A DNA stretch of 64,000 nucleotides from CAIWHR01 sp963811685 (GCA_963811685.1 CAWESK010000005.1:124001-188000), one strand, 5' to 3'. Counted from the stretch's first letter, positions 16,367 to 26,002 are shown. The notes: generated from the letters alone by a model not told the origin. Program-made: numbers and translations.

Positions 16367-17443
16367 ATGCTCAAGAACGCATCGCGCGCCCTTTCGGCGC
16401 TGGTTTTCGGTGCCGCGCTCACCGCCGTCTCCCCGCCGACGCTGGGCGCCCTCCAGCGCACGTTCGTCAAATCCACCGGCGTCGACAACCCGGCGTGCAG
16501 CCTGCCCGCTCCCTGCCGGACCTTCGCGCACGCGATCTCGCAGACGCTCCCCGGTGGCGAAGTCATCGTTCTCGATTCCGCAGGCTACGGACCGGTTGCC
16601 ATTGCGCAGTCGGTGTCGATAATCGCGCCGCCGGGCGTCTACGCCGGCGTGTCCGTCCCTTCAGGCGATGGCGTGCTGGTGGCGGGTCCAGGAATCACGG
16701 TGGTGCTGCAGGGGCTCGCGATCAACGGAACCGGCGGCAACAATGGCATCAACTTCAGCCAGGGGAAGGAGTTGCACGTCATCAACTGCGCGATCTCCAA
16801 CTTTGCCGCGGTCGGCATCCTGGCGACCGCAACCGGCGCAACGATGTTCGTATCGGACACCGTCGTTGGCGACAACGCGTCCCAGGGTATGCTGGTGACG
16901 GGTCCTGTCACCGCCATCGTCGAGCGGGCGCGGATCGAGAACAACGGATCCCTCGGCATCCGGGCTGCCGACGGTCCGGCGGTATCGGTGCGCGAAAGCG
17001 GGGTCGCCAACAATCTTGCCGGGGTCTCTGCAGCGGCGAGCACCGGAACGACCACGCGGATGACCCTCGACAACTCGCTGCTCACCGACCATGTCGGAGG
17101 GGGCGCGATCGCAACCGCAACCGACGCGGGGAGCCTCGCCACGCTCGACATGATCCGCAGTACGAGCACGCGCAGCACGAGTGGCGTGGGTACCCTTTCC
17201 AACGCGAGTGCGCCGGCCGTCGCGGTCATGACGGTCGCCGCAAGCGTCCTGACCGAGAATTTCGGCTATGGCGTCTTCGCCCAAGGCAATGCGACCGCGC
17301 TCGCGAACGGCAACACGATCGCCGGAAACGCCAGCGGCGGCTTCCGGGGCGCCCTCGGCGGCGTCGTGCACACCCGAAGCAACAACTCGGGCGAGCAGTC
17401 GGCGACTACGTCGGGCACGGTAACCGCGGTGCCTGGGTTCTGA
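16367..17443 (+). CDS. secreted right-handed parallel beta-helix protein (copy B)
   Basis: A 358-residue paralogue of the preceding gene, 12 bp downstream with its own AAAGGA site. The cap is almost the same: PCRTFAHAI, LDSAGYGP, AQSVSIIAPPGVYAG. The later beta-helix turns diverge, for example IENNGSLGIRAADG and VLTENFGYGVFAQG. Four conserved cap cysteines (CSLPAPC plus others) could form disulfides outside the cell. Tandem duplication followed by divergence of the repeat surface is the likely history; the ligand is unknown. Confidence 0.85.
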   Translation: MLKNASRALSALVFGAALTAVSPPTLGALQRTFVKSTGVDNPACSLPAPCRTFAHAISQTLPGGEVIVLDSAGYGPVAIAQSVSIIAPPGVYAGVSVPSGDGVLVAGPGITVVLQGLAINGTGGNNGINFSQGKELHVINCAISNFAAVGILATATGATMFVSDTVVGDNASQGMLVTGPVTAIVERARIENNGSLGIRAADGPAVSVRESGVANNLAGVSAAASTGTTTRMTLDNSLLTDHVGGGAIATATDAGSLATLDMIRSTSTRSTSGVGTLSNASAPAVAVMTVAASVLTENFGYGVFAQGNATALANGNTIAGNASGGFRGALGGVVHTRSNNSGEQSATTSGTVTAVPGF

Positions 17444-17464
17444 GACGGAGGCCGCGCGGCGCGG

Positions 17465-18625
17465 TCAGTGCACCGCCGCCGCGCCCGGCAGCGTGTCGGG
17501 CTTGAACAGCAGCGTGAGCCCGGTCGCGGGATCGCGGTCGGGATGCACGCCGGCGGCAACGCGCACGTCGGTCACGCGGCAATCCGCCATGAGATCGCCG
17601 AGCATCGCGGCGACGTCGCCGACGCGATCGAGCGGATGAAGCGGGCAGCGGAAGCCCTCGGCATCGCGCGGTGCGAATGGCGAGGATAGCGAGAGCCGCA
17701 GCTCGCCTCCTCCCGGCGCGTCCGTGGCGCGATGCGCACTGATCACCGCGCTTGGTTCGCCCACCGAGGCGCGCAGCCTGCGGATCGCATTGCTCGCGAA
17801 GATTTGAGCGCCGACTTCGCGCTGCGCCGCGCGGCCCGTGCGGACGGCCGGCAGCGGACGCTGCGGCGCGCGCGGCAGCGCCAGCGCCGACGCACCGACC
17901 ACGGCGAGCTCCCGCGACAACGCCTGCGCGAAGGAAACGCCCCACGCCCCGACTTCCGCATCCGCAAGCAGGTCCGCGCCCGGCCGCACCAGCACCGAGC
18001 CGACCAGAAACCGCAGGTGCACGCCTTCGCGGCCGACGGGAAAAACGAGCGGCGATGGCGTCAGGGCGTGCGGCGTGGCGTCTGTCTCACCGGCGGCAGG
18101 GAGCTTTTCCCACGCGAACAACTCGGAAAGGCGCGAAAGGTCGATCGCCTCGGTGGCGACGAGCGCGTTGGACAGCGCAATCGTCCGGCTGCCGCGCAAT
18201 GCGCCATGCTCCTCGAGAATCGCGGTGAGCCCGCGAGCATCATTCAGCACGCCCGGATGCGCGACGTCCGTCGCCGCGCTCTCGACGCCGGTCACGATGA
18301 CGATCGGCAGCGCGAACAGCGACAGCGAGAGGCCTGCGTGTCGCGTGGAAGGACCGGCCGCCCACGCCGCATCGAGCTGCCGCCACAGATGCCGCGTCAC
18401 CGCGACCGACGGCGCACTGGCGAACAGGGCGGCCAGCGCCGCACCGTCGGAGCGAAGCCGCGCTGCCAGGAGGCCTTGAATCTCGTTGTCGAGCGCATCG
18501 GCGCGTTGACGCGACCCGGCCGTCAGCGATTCGGCGGCCAGCGTATGGAGCAATGCATCGGCGGGAGCAGCCTCGCGCGCATCGGGAAACCGCCGCGGGT
18601 CGGCAAGGGGGGTGAAATCCGTCAT
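17465..18625 (-). CDS. conserved hypothetical protein, about 386 aa
   Basis: The start is ATG at 18625 (MTDFTPLADPRRFPDAREA). The product is alanine/leucine-rich and mostly soluble, with a central LSLSLFALPIVIVTGVES strand region and a C-terminal half containing LGDLMADCRVTDVRVAAGVH. It may belong to a betaproteobacterial conserved family, but I could not name it with confidence. No catalytic motif or membrane segment is clear. The 17444-17464 gap to the convergent beta-helix gene contains nothing notable. Confidence 0.65.
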   Translation of the reverse strand: MTDFTPLADPRRFPDAREAAPADALLHTLAAESLTAGSRQRADALDNEIQGLLAARLRSDGAALAALFASAPSVAVTRHLWRQLDAAWAAGPSTRHAGLSLSLFALPIVIVTGVESAATDVAHPGVLNDARGLTAILEEHGALRGSRTIALSNALVATEAIDLSRLSELFAWEKLPAAGETDATPHALTPSPLVFPVGREGVHLRFLVGSVLVRPGADLLADAEVGAWGVSFAQALSRELAVVGASALALPRAPQRPLPAVRTGRAAQREVGAQIFASNAIRRLRASVGEPSAVISAHRATDAPGGGELRLSLSSPFAPRDAEGFRCPLHPLDRVGDVAAMLGDLMADCRVTDVRVAAGVHPDRDPATGLTLLFKPDTLPGAAAVH

Positions 18626-18677
18626 CGCCGCCGATTGTAAGCGGACGAGACGGGCGGGCGCGACGCGGCAAATCGCG

Positions 18678-19391
18678 TCAGAAGCAGAACGCGCCGTGCA
18701 TCGTCGCGACCGAGCCGAATACCGCGCGCCCGATGCCGACCAGCGCAAACCCCGCGAGCAGCGACGCCGCCGCGAATCGCGCGACGCGCGAATCGAACCA
18801 CGAACGCGCGCGTGCCACGATCCAGCCCGCGGCAAGAAGATTGGGGAGCGTGCCGATGCCGAACGCCAGCATCACCAGCGCGCCCTGCCACGCGCCTCCG
18901 GCGAAGAGGGCGATCGGCAGCACGCCGTAGACAAGGCCGCAGGGGACGAGACCCCAGATCGTGCCGAGCGCGAAGCGCGCAGTCGCATCGCCGCGCGCGC
19001 GCAGTGGCCGCACGACGGGCAGCACCAGCGCGAACAACGCGGCCCCGACGCGCTGCAAGGCGGGGATGCCGTTGCCCTTCGACACGATCGCGAATGCCAG
19101 CCCCAGCAGGAACAGGTTGGCGACGACGTAGAGGGTGCGCTGCGCGATGAGCCAATCGGCGGCCGACAATGCGGCGCCACCGGTGACGCCGACAAGCGCG
19201 CCCAGCGCGGTGTAGGTGGTGACGCGACCGAGGTTGTACGGGAGCTCGCGCCACGCGAGCGCGCGCGCCGGCAGCAGCGGCGTCGCCTGCGATCCGGAAA
19301 ACGCCGTCACGAACCCGCCGCACATGGCAAGACAATGCGCGCCGCCGAGAAGGCCGGCGAGCGCGGCGGCGATCAGCCCGGAGATCGGCAT
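18678..19391 (-). CDS. SafE/TauE-like membrane protein (UreH-type transmembrane domain)
   Basis: A 237-residue protein with six or so membrane segments. The N-terminal HCLAMCGGF motif (about residues 19-27) and later GLVPCGLVYG are characteristic of the sulfite exporter TauE/SafE-like family that travels with cbb3 oxidase genes. It has been proposed to act in copper or cytochrome maturation. It lies next to fnr and the cco cluster. Confidence 0.85.
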   Translation of the reverse strand: MPISGLIAAALAGLLGGAHCLAMCGGFVTAFSGSQATPLLPARALAWRELPYNLGRVTTYTALGALVGVTGGAALSAADWLIAQRTLYVVANLFLLGLAFAIVSKGNGIPALQRVGAALFALVLPVVRPLRARGDATARFALGTIWGLVPCGLVYGVLPIALFAGGAWQGALVMLAFGIGTLPNLLAAGWIVARARSWFDSRVARFAAASLLAGFALVGIGRAVFGSVATMHGAFCF

Positions 19392-19538
19392 TCAGCACGC
19401 CCCGCAACGCAGGAGAGAGGATGTGCCTCCAAGCGCCCCAGAATGGTGCGCCTTTTCAACCGGCGAGATTCCCATTACACTCCACGCCCTGCACCCGCTC
19501 ATTTTTCTCGATCGAACGCGAAGCCCCTCCGTGGTGGC

Positions 19539-20345
19539 ATGACTGTTCCCGTGAAGCCTTTTGCCCAACGCGCCGAGCCTGCGTCCGGACCGGCATCGCG
19601 CCGGGTCGCCGTCGGCGGCCTTGCGCCCGTGATATCGATCCGCGATCTCAAGGTTCACTGCTCGACCTGCTCGATGCGCGAGCTTTGCCTGCCCGTGGGC
19701 CTCGAGTCGGAGGACATGAAGCAAATCGATGTCCTCCTCGGCAACCGCATCAAGCTGCACAAGGGCGACTCGCTCTACCGCGCGGGCGAACCGTTCGCTG
19801 CGCTTTTCGCCATCCGGATCGGCTCCCTGAAGACGACCGTGCTGGCCGAGGACGGCCGCGAGCAGGTCTCGGGATACCACATGCTGGGCGACATCGTAGG
19901 CCTCGACGGCATCGGCACCGATGTCCACGGCTGCCAGGCGGTCGCCTTGGAGGACACCGAGGTCTGCGTGCTCCCCTTCGAGCGCATCGAGGAGGTCGCG
20001 CGGAGCCTGCCGACGTTGCAGCACAACCTGCACCGTCTGCTGTCGCGGGAAATTTCGCGCGACCAGAGCGTGATGCTGATGCTGGGCAGCATGCGCGCCG
20101 AAGAGCGCCTCGCGGTGTTCCTGCTGTCGCTCGCCGAGCGCTACAAGAAGCGCGGCTATTCGTCGACCGAATTCGTGCTGCGGATGACGCGCGAGGAGAT
20201 CGGCAGCTTCCTCGGACTCAAGCTCGAGACGGTCAGCCGCCTCTTCTCGCGCTTTCAGGACGAGGGCCTGATCGAAGTGCACGGGCGCGCGGTCAAGCTC
20301 CGCAACGCGGTCGCGCTCAAGGAAATCGTCGGCCAGCGCAGCTAG
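19539..20345 (+). CDS. fnr: FNR/Anr-type oxygen-responsive transcription regulator
   Basis: Switches genes on at low oxygen through an oxygen-labile [4Fe-4S] cluster. The start MTVPVKPFAQRAEP gives 268 residues. Three cysteines in HCSTCSMRELCLP plus the cysteine in GCQAV supply the four cluster ligands. A cyclic-nucleotide-like barrel is followed by a helix-turn-helix whose recognition helix reads KLETVSRLFSRF. Glu, Ser and Arg are at the FNR positions that read TTGAT half-sites. Such sites lie upstream of ccoN and usp. Convergent with the next gene, stops overlapping. Confidence 0.95.
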   Translation: MTVPVKPFAQRAEPASGPASRRVAVGGLAPVISIRDLKVHCSTCSMRELCLPVGLESEDMKQIDVLLGNRIKLHKGDSLYRAGEPFAALFAIRIGSLKTTVLAEDGREQVSGYHMLGDIVGLDGIGTDVHGCQAVALEDTEVCVLPFERIEEVARSLPTLQHNLHRLLSREISRDQSVMLMLGSMRAEERLAVFLLSLAERYKKRGYSSTEFVLRMTREEIGSFLGLKLETVSRLFSRFQDEGLIEVHGRAVKLRNAVALKEIVGQRS

Positions 20346-20665
20346 CAGGACGAGCACGATCCGGCATCCTCGCGCTTTGGGCAGCCTTCCGGCCGCGCGG
20401 TGGGCTCGACCGGGCAGCGGTTGACCTCCCACGGCGAGCGCTCGAGGAACACCGTCAGCGCGGATGAGGCGATGCCGAGACCCCAGAACCCGAAGAATCC
20501 CATCGTGTAAATCGCGGAGCGCGACATCTCGAGCGGCGCGCCGAAGAAATGCAGGTCGAACGGATCGAAGACGGTGAAGAAGACCGCCTCGGCCACGCCC
20601 GCGACGAGAAACGCCGGCCAGATCACCCACATCAGGCGCTGCGCCAAAGTGCCGTACGTCGGCAT
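20342..20665 (-). CDS. small membrane protein downstream of ccoH
   Basis: A 107-residue protein beginning MPTYGTLAQRLMWVIWPAF. Two membrane segments (about residues 9-27 and 47-68) flank a loop with FFTVFDPFDLHFFG. The C-terminal tail is cysteine-rich (NRCPVE, EGCPKRE, SCSSC), with five cysteines that could bind metal. It is 47 bp downstream of ccoH on the same strand, so a role around the cbb3 oxidase is possible but unproven. Confidence 0.72.
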   Translation of the reverse strand: MPTYGTLAQRLMWVIWPAFLVAGVAEAVFFTVFDPFDLHFFGAPLEMSRSAIYTMGFFGFWGLGIASSALTVFLERSPWEVNRCPVEPTARPEGCPKREDAGSCSSC

Positions 20666-20712
20666 TGCAGTCTCCTCGATTCCGGTTGGGCGCGCGCCGC
20701 TGCGTCGCCCGA

Positions 20713-21234
20713 TCACTGGAGCGACCGCGAAGTGCCCATTCGCACCTCGACGAGCCCGTCGGTGACGGCGACGGCAGGAAGCCGCCAGTCATCCGCTTCG
20801 ATGGCCACCAGCCAGCGGCCCTCCGGACGCGGCGCGATGACGCCCACGTACACGCCCTGCGGTCCGCGCGTCAAGGTGACGATCCGGTCCTGCCCCGCGC
20901 GCGTCGGGCGCGCGAGGTGCACCCGCACGTACGCGGGGGCCGCGGCGGCATCGGCAAACCCCGACAGCGCAACCGAGGCGGCGCCGTCCGGCGCGACGCG
21001 CAACAGCGCGCCGACGTGCATCGCCTCGGCGCGCGTGCTGCGAGCGAGCTCGCGGTTGATCAGCAGCCCGCGCTTGTAATAGTCGTCGGAGATGACGCCG
21101 TCGTCGGTCGCGGCGGCGATCCAAAGGGTCGCCAACGACGCGAGCACGACGAGCGCCGGTCCGGCGATCAGCAGCCACGGCCACTTCTGGCGATACCAGT
21201 GTTGTGCGGACGGCGGGAGCGGCATTGCGGTCAT
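20713..21234 (-). CDS. ccoH: FixH family protein (cbb3 oxidase maturation)
   Basis: A 173-residue protein with one N-terminal membrane anchor (KWPWLLIAGPALVVLASLAT) and a periplasmic domain. ISDDYYKRGLLINRELAR just after the anchor is the FixH/CcoH hallmark. CcoH is needed for stable assembly of cbb3 oxidase. Cotranscribed with ccoG, 10 bp apart. Confidence 0.92.
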   Translation of the reverse strand: MTAMPLPPSAQHWYRQKWPWLLIAGPALVVLASLATLWIAAATDDGVISDDYYKRGLLINRELARSTRAEAMHVGALLRVAPDGAASVALSGFADAAAAPAYVRVHLARPTRAGQDRIVTLTRGPQGVYVGVIAPRPEGRWLVAIEADDWRLPAVAVTDGLVEVRMGTSRSLQ

Positions 21235-21244
21235 CGCGGCGACC

Positions 21245-22747
21245 TCATCGCGGGAGCATGAACGTCGCCTTCTCGCGACGGATGAGCGTCGGCTCGTCGG
21301 TGGACCGGACGACGAACACGATCGAATTGGCGCCGGGCTTGCCGGATTCCGCCGGCACCTGCAGGCGCAGCGGCACGAGCCGCGACCCGGCGGCGCCGAC
21401 CGCGATCGGCTGGTCGACGCCGGCGAGCTGCAGGTTCGGCATCCCTTCGGCGGCGATCGTGAACGAGCGTGCCGACTCGTCGGTATTCATGATCTGCAGC
21501 CGGTAGACGTTCTCGATGAAGCCCGGCACCGTTTCCCGGGCGAGCGCACCGCGGTCGCGGATCACGTCGACCTTGAGCGGGTTGCGGAGCGCGAGCGACC
21601 CGCCGACACCCGCAACGATCAGCACGAGCAGCGATGTGTAGATCAGCGTGCGCGCGCGCAGCATCCGCTTCCACATCGTCGCCCGGTCGTAGTGTTGCGC
21701 GAGCGCATTCTCCGACGCGTAGCGGATGAGGCCCCGCGGGTAGCCCATCCTGTCCATGACCTGGTCGCAGCCGTCGACGCAGGCGGCGCAGCCGATGCAT
21801 TCGTACTGCAGCCCCTTGCGGATGTCGATGCCGGTCGGACACACCTGCACGCAAATGTTGCAGTCGATGCAGTGACCAAGACCCGCGTTTGCGGGATCGG
21901 TCTTGCGGAGGCGCGCGCCGCGCGGCTCGCCGCGCTCGCGATCGTAGGCGATGATCAGCGTGTCGCGGTCGAACATCGCCGACTGGAACCGCGCGTACGG
22001 GCACATGTACTTGCAGACCTGCTCGCGCATGAAACCCGCGTTGCCATAGGTCGCGAAGCCGTAGAAGAGAATCCAGAACGCTTCCCACGGCCCGAGCTGC
22101 CAGGTCATCGCGCGAATCCCGAGCTCTCTGATCGGCGAGAAATACCCGACGAACGTGTAGCCGGTCCAAAGCGCGATCACGAGCCACGCGACGTGCTTTT
22201 CCGCCTTGATGACGAACTTCTCGAGCGAAGGCCGGGCCCTGTCGAGCTTGATTCGCGCCACGCGCTCGCCCTCGATCTTCTTCTCGATCCACTGGAAGAT
22301 CTCGGTGTACACCGTCTGCGGGCACGCGTAGCCGCACCACAACCGGCCCGCGACCGCCGTGAACAGGAACAGCGCGCAGGCGGCGATGACGAGCAGCGCC
22401 GCGAGGTAGATGACATCCTGCGGCCACAGCACGAGGCCGAAGAGATAGAACTTGCGCTCGGCGATCTCGAACAGCACCGCCTGGCGCCCGTTCCACGAGA
22501 GCCACGGCAGCCCGTAGAAAACGAGCTGCGTCGCAAACACGAGTCCCCAGCGCCAGCGGGCAAACCAGCCGTGGACCGCCCGGACGTAGATCTTCTTGCG
22601 GATCTCGAGGAGCGAGACCTCGTCGCCGGCCGCTGCCGGCGAAACGACGGGGATGACGGAAGGACCGCCGGCGTTCACGGAGCGTGTATCTGGGAGCCGG
22701 CCGTCGGGCGCCACGTCGTCAGCTCGCGAGAGGGCGCTGGGGGGCAC
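21245..22747 (-). CDS. ccoG: cytochrome c oxidase accessory protein CcoG (RdxA/FixG)
   Basis: Membrane ferredoxin-like protein proposed to reduce copper for cbb3 assembly. The 500-residue protein has about five membrane segments with GRLWCGYACPQTVYTE (about residue 133), two [4Fe-4S] motifs (CIDCNICVQVCP and CIGCAACVDGC, about residues 285-320) and a C-terminal periplasmic Ig-like domain. It lies 15 bp behind ccoP. Confidence 0.96.
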   Translation of the reverse strand: MPPSALSRADDVAPDGRLPDTRSVNAGGPSVIPVVSPAAAGDEVSLLEIRKKIYVRAVHGWFARWRWGLVFATQLVFYGLPWLSWNGRQAVLFEIAERKFYLFGLVLWPQDVIYLAALLVIAACALFLFTAVAGRLWCGYACPQTVYTEIFQWIEKKIEGERVARIKLDRARPSLEKFVIKAEKHVAWLVIALWTGYTFVGYFSPIRELGIRAMTWQLGPWEAFWILFYGFATYGNAGFMREQVCKYMCPYARFQSAMFDRDTLIIAYDRERGEPRGARLRKTDPANAGLGHCIDCNICVQVCPTGIDIRKGLQYECIGCAACVDGCDQVMDRMGYPRGLIRYASENALAQHYDRATMWKRMLRARTLIYTSLLVLIVAGVGGSLALRNPLKVDVIRDRGALARETVPGFIENVYRLQIMNTDESARSFTIAAEGMPNLQLAGVDQPIAVGAAGSRLVPLRLQVPAESGKPGANSIVFVVRSTDEPTLIRREKATFMLPR

Positions 22748-22762
22748 CCGTCGCGCGCCGAC

Positions 22763-23740
22763 TCATTTGGCGCCAGGCGGCCGGTTCGACAGACTCCAGA
22801 CGTACGCCGCGACCAGATTGATCTTCGCCGGGCCGAGAGCCCCCTGCCCGAGCGTGTTCTTGAACGCCGGCATCGGCGGATGCTCGGCGCTCATTCCGAG
22901 GTGACGTCCGTTGTTGATGCCCTGCGCGATCGTCGCTTCGCTGCTGCCGTATAGCCAGACCGCGTCGGTGAGATTCGGCGCACCGACGGCCCGGTTGCCC
23001 GTGCCATCCTTGCCGTGGCACGCGGCGCAGGTCTGCTCGAAGAGCGGCTTCCCCATTTGGGCGCGCAGCCCGTCACTCGGAAGCTTCGACAGCGAGCGGA
23101 CGTAGGCGACGACATCGCGCACGCCTTCCGGCCCAAGTGCCGCGCCGAACGACGGCATGACGCCCATGCGTCCGTTGGTGATGGACGTCACGATCGTCGC
23201 GGGTTCCCCGCCGTAAAGCCAATCGTTGTCGCGCAGATTCGGAAAACCCTGGCCGCCGCCGGCATCCGAGCCGTGGCACGGCGCGCAGGTATTGAGGAAG
23301 ATCCGCTCGCCCATCGCCCGCGCCTGCGGATCCGCGGCGATCGCGGGTAGCTCGAGACTGGCGTACTTTTCGTAGAGCGGCTTGAGGCGCGCTTCGGTGT
23401 CGTCGCTCTCCTGCGTCCAGGCACCCGTCGACGACCAGCCCAGCATTCCTCTGAAGCTCCCCAGCCCAGGATAGGCGACGAGGTAGCCGAGCGAGAACAC
23501 GATCGTGATCCAGAAGAGCCACATCCACCACCGCGGCAACGGATTGTTGAGCTCCGCCAGGTTGCCATCCCACGTGTGACCCATCAGCTCCACTTTGCCG
23601 GAACCCGCGGGCGCGGTCGAAGTGCCGGACTTGACGCGCGTGCGGCTCGTGACCCACAAAAGCCACGCGCAATAGCCGATCGACCCGAAGGTCACGACGA
23701 TGATGAACCAGCTCCAGAAGCCGGAGGTGAAATCGCTCAT
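22763..23740 (-). CDS. ccoP: cbb3-type cytochrome c oxidase subunit III (dihaem)
   Basis: Electron-entry subunit of the high-affinity terminal oxidase. The 325-residue protein has an N-terminal anchor (WSWFIIVVTFGSIGYCAWLL), a second membrane segment, and two periplasmic c-type haem motifs, CAPCH and CAACH. Its start overlaps the ccoQ stop by 4 nt. Confidence 0.97.
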   Translation of the reverse strand: MSDFTSGFWSWFIIVVTFGSIGYCAWLLWVTSRTRVKSGTSTAPAGSGKVELMGHTWDGNLAELNNPLPRWWMWLFWITIVFSLGYLVAYPGLGSFRGMLGWSSTGAWTQESDDTEARLKPLYEKYASLELPAIAADPQARAMGERIFLNTCAPCHGSDAGGGQGFPNLRDNDWLYGGEPATIVTSITNGRMGVMPSFGAALGPEGVRDVVAYVRSLSKLPSDGLRAQMGKPLFEQTCAACHGKDGTGNRAVGAPNLTDAVWLYGSSEATIAQGINNGRHLGMSAEHPPMPAFKNTLGQGALGPAKINLVAAYVWSLSNRPPGAK

Positions 23741-23928
23741 GAGGGCCGCCCCGCGTCCTGGCCGGAAAGTGTTCGCCGTTCCGCCTCGTCGGGCAGCGCG
23801 AACGGCGCGTTCGCCGCCTGGTCGAACGGCGCCTTGCGCCGCGCGCTATAGGCCCACGCGACGATGCCCAGGAAAGACAGGAATGTGAGCACGGTCGCCG
23901 CGACGCTGATCATGCTGTAGAGATTCAT
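23737..23928 (-). CDS. ccoQ: cbb3-type oxidase small subunit CcoQ
   Basis: A 63-residue protein with a single membrane segment (AATVLTFLSFLGIVAWAYS) and a polar tail with AFDQ-like PFDQAANAPFALPDE. Size, topology and position between ccoO and ccoP identify it. CcoQ stabilises the complex in several species. Confidence 0.9.
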   Translation of the reverse strand: MNLYSMISVAATVLTFLSFLGIVAWAYSARRKAPFDQAANAPFALPDEAERRTLSGQDAGRPS

Positions 23929-23931
23929 CGT

Positions 23932-24546
23932 CTACCTCACGTTGGGGAGCGCGAGGCCGAGGTTCTGCAGATACGCGACCAGCGCATCCTGCTCGGTCTT
24001 GCCGCTGACCTCGTCGTCGGCTGCCGCGATCTCGGCATCGGTGTAGGGCACGCCGACGCGCCGCAGCGCCCGCATGCGATCCTTGATGTCACCGGTCGAC
24101 GCCGCGGCTTTGGCCAGCCATGAGTACGCGGGCATGTTCGACTCGGGAACGACATCGCGCGGATTGTTGAGGTGCACGCGATGCCAGTCGTCCGAAAAGC
24201 GCCCGCCTACGCGCGCGAGATCCGGCCCGGTGCGCTTGCTGCCCCACTGGAACGGGTGGTCGTAGACGAATTCGCCGGCGACCGAGTAGTGACCGTAGCG
24301 CTCGGTCTCCGCGCGGAACGGCCGGATCATCTGCGAATGGCAGTTGTAGCACCCCTCGCGCAGATACACATCGCGCCCCGCGAGCTGCAGCGGCGTGTAC
24401 GGCTTCACTCCGGTGACCGGTTCCGTCGTCGACTTCTGGAAGTAGAGCGGGACGATCTCGACGAGACCGCCCACGCTGACCAGCAGGACGATGCACACGA
24501 TCATCCAGCCGATGTTCTGTTCCAGCATTTCCTGGTTGAGCTTCAT
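23932..24546 (-). CDS. ccoO: cbb3-type cytochrome c oxidase subunit II (monohaem)
   Basis: A 204-residue membrane-anchored cytochrome c. One N-terminal membrane segment (IGWMIVCIVLLVSVGGLVEI) is followed by the haem-binding CYNCHSQ (about residue 69) and the distal methionine region RPFRAETERYG. It is 10 bp after ccoN in the ccoNOQP operon. Confidence 0.97.
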   Translation of the reverse strand: MKLNQEMLEQNIGWMIVCIVLLVSVGGLVEIVPLYFQKSTTEPVTGVKPYTPLQLAGRDVYLREGCYNCHSQMIRPFRAETERYGHYSVAGEFVYDHPFQWGSKRTGPDLARVGGRFSDDWHRVHLNNPRDVVPESNMPAYSWLAKAAASTGDIKDRMRALRRVGVPYTDAEIAAADDEVSGKTEQDALVAYLQNLGLALPNVR

Positions 24547-24556
24547 CTTGACAACC

Positions 24557-26002
24557 TCACACGCTGGCCGGCACCGCGGCCGGAATCGCCGCCTCGACGG
24601 ATTTGGCGCCCGCCACGGTTCGAATCACGTTCCACGCCATGATCAGCATCCCGGAGAGGAACAGCACGCCGCCCAGGAGCCGGATCGCGTAGAACGGATA
24701 GGTCGCCTTGACGCCTTCGACGAACGCGTAGGTGAGCGTGCCGTCGGCGTTCACCGCGCGCCACATCAGGCCCTGCATCACGCCGGCGATCCACATCGAG
24801 CAGATGTAGAGCACGACGCCGATCGTCGCGATCCAGAAGTGCAGCGAGATGAGACGGACCGACCACATCTCGACCTTGCCGAACATCCTCGGGATCAGGT
24901 AATACATCGCGCCGATCGAGATGAACGCCACCCAGCCGAGCGCGCCCGAATGCACGTGGCCGATGGTCCAGTCGGTGTAGTGCGACAGCGCATTGACCGT
25001 CTTGATCGACATCATCGGGCCCTCGAACGTGCTCATCCCGTAGAAGGACAGCGACACGATGAGGAACTTGAGGATCGGATCGTCGCGGAGCTTATGCCAG
25101 GCGCCCGAGAGCGTCATGATCCCGTTGATCATCCCGCCCCATGACGGCGCGAGCAGGATGAGCGAGAACAGCATGCCGAGCGATTGCGTCCAGTCGGGCA
25201 GCGCCGTGTAGTGCAGGTGGTGCGGACCCGCCCACATGTACGTGAAGATCAGCGCCCAGAAGTGGACGACCGAAAGCCGGTACGAGTAGATCGGCCGGCC
25301 CGCCTGCTTCGGCACGAAGTAGTACATGATCCCGAGAAAGCCCGCGGTGAGGAAAAAGCCCACCGCGTTGTGGCCGTACCACCATTGCACCATCGCGTCC
25401 TGCGTTCCTGCGTACACCGAGTACGATTTCATTGGCCACAGCGAGACGGGGACCTCGGCGCTGTTGACGAGATGCAGCACCGCGACCGTCAGGATATAGG
25501 CGCCGAAGAACCAGTTGGCGACGTAGATGTGGGGCGTCTTGCGGAGCACGATCGTGCCGAAGAACACGATCGCGTACGACACCCAGACCAGCGTGATCAG
25601 GATGTCGATCGGCCACTCGAGCTCCGCGTATTCCTTGCCGGAAGTAAAGCCGAGCGGCAACGTCACCGCGGCGAGCACGATGACCGCCTGCCAGCCCCAG
25701 AACGTGAACGACGCCAGCGCCTCGGAGAAGAGGCGCACCTGGCAGGTGCGCTGCACGACGTAGTAGGAGGTCGCGAACAGCGCGCAGCCGCCGAACGCGA
25801 AAATCACGGCGTTGGTGTGGAGCGGCCGCAGGCGGCCGTAGGACAACCACGAGACGCCGTCCCAGAGCGCGAAGTCGGGCCACAGCAGCTGGGCGGCGAT
25901 GATCACGCCGACCAGCATGCCGACGATGCCCCACACGACCGTCATGATCGCGAACTGGCGCACCACCTTGTAGTTGAACGTCTTCCCGTTTTCCGTCGGC
26001 AT
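24557..26002 (-). CDS. ccoN: cbb3-type cytochrome c oxidase subunit I (catalytic)
   Basis: Haem-copper oxygen reductase core with about twelve membrane segments. Metal ligands are visible in LHTNAVIF, HNAVGFF, the PHHLHY pair and the late DWTIGHVHSGALGW. Three ATGs lie close together; MPTENGKTFNY at 26002 is chosen because AGGAG stands 9 nt before it, while the ATG at 26008 has only a 3-nt gap. This gives 481 residues. Upstream, inside the end of ccoS, is a near-perfect FNR box. Confidence 0.96.
   Translation of the reverse strand: MPTENGKTFNYKVVRQFAIMTVVWGIVGMLVGVIIAAQLLWPDFALWDGVSWLSYGRLRPLHTNAVIFAFGGCALFATSYYVVQRTCQVRLFSEALASFTFWGWQAVIVLAAVTLPLGFTSGKEYAELEWPIDILITLVWVSYAIVFFGTIVLRKTPHIYVANWFFGAYILTVAVLHLVNSAEVPVSLWPMKSYSVYAGTQDAMVQWWYGHNAVGFFLTAGFLGIMYYFVPKQAGRPIYSYRLSVVHFWALIFTYMWAGPHHLHYTALPDWTQSLGMLFSLILLAPSWGGMINGIMTLSGAWHKLRDDPILKFLIVSLSFYGMSTFEGPMMSIKTVNALSHYTDWTIGHVHSGALGWVAFISIGAMYYLIPRMFGKVEMWSVRLISLHFWIATIGVVLYICSMWIAGVMQGLMWRAVNADGTLTYAFVEGVKATYPFYAIRLLGGVLFLSGMLIMAWNVIRTVAGAKSVEAAIPAAVPASV

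Noticed and set aside
18612..19538. N-terminal extension of the FNR protein
   Set aside because: Open frame opposite SafE with arginine-rich sequence. The true start is the ATG at 19539, from which normal FNR sequence begins.
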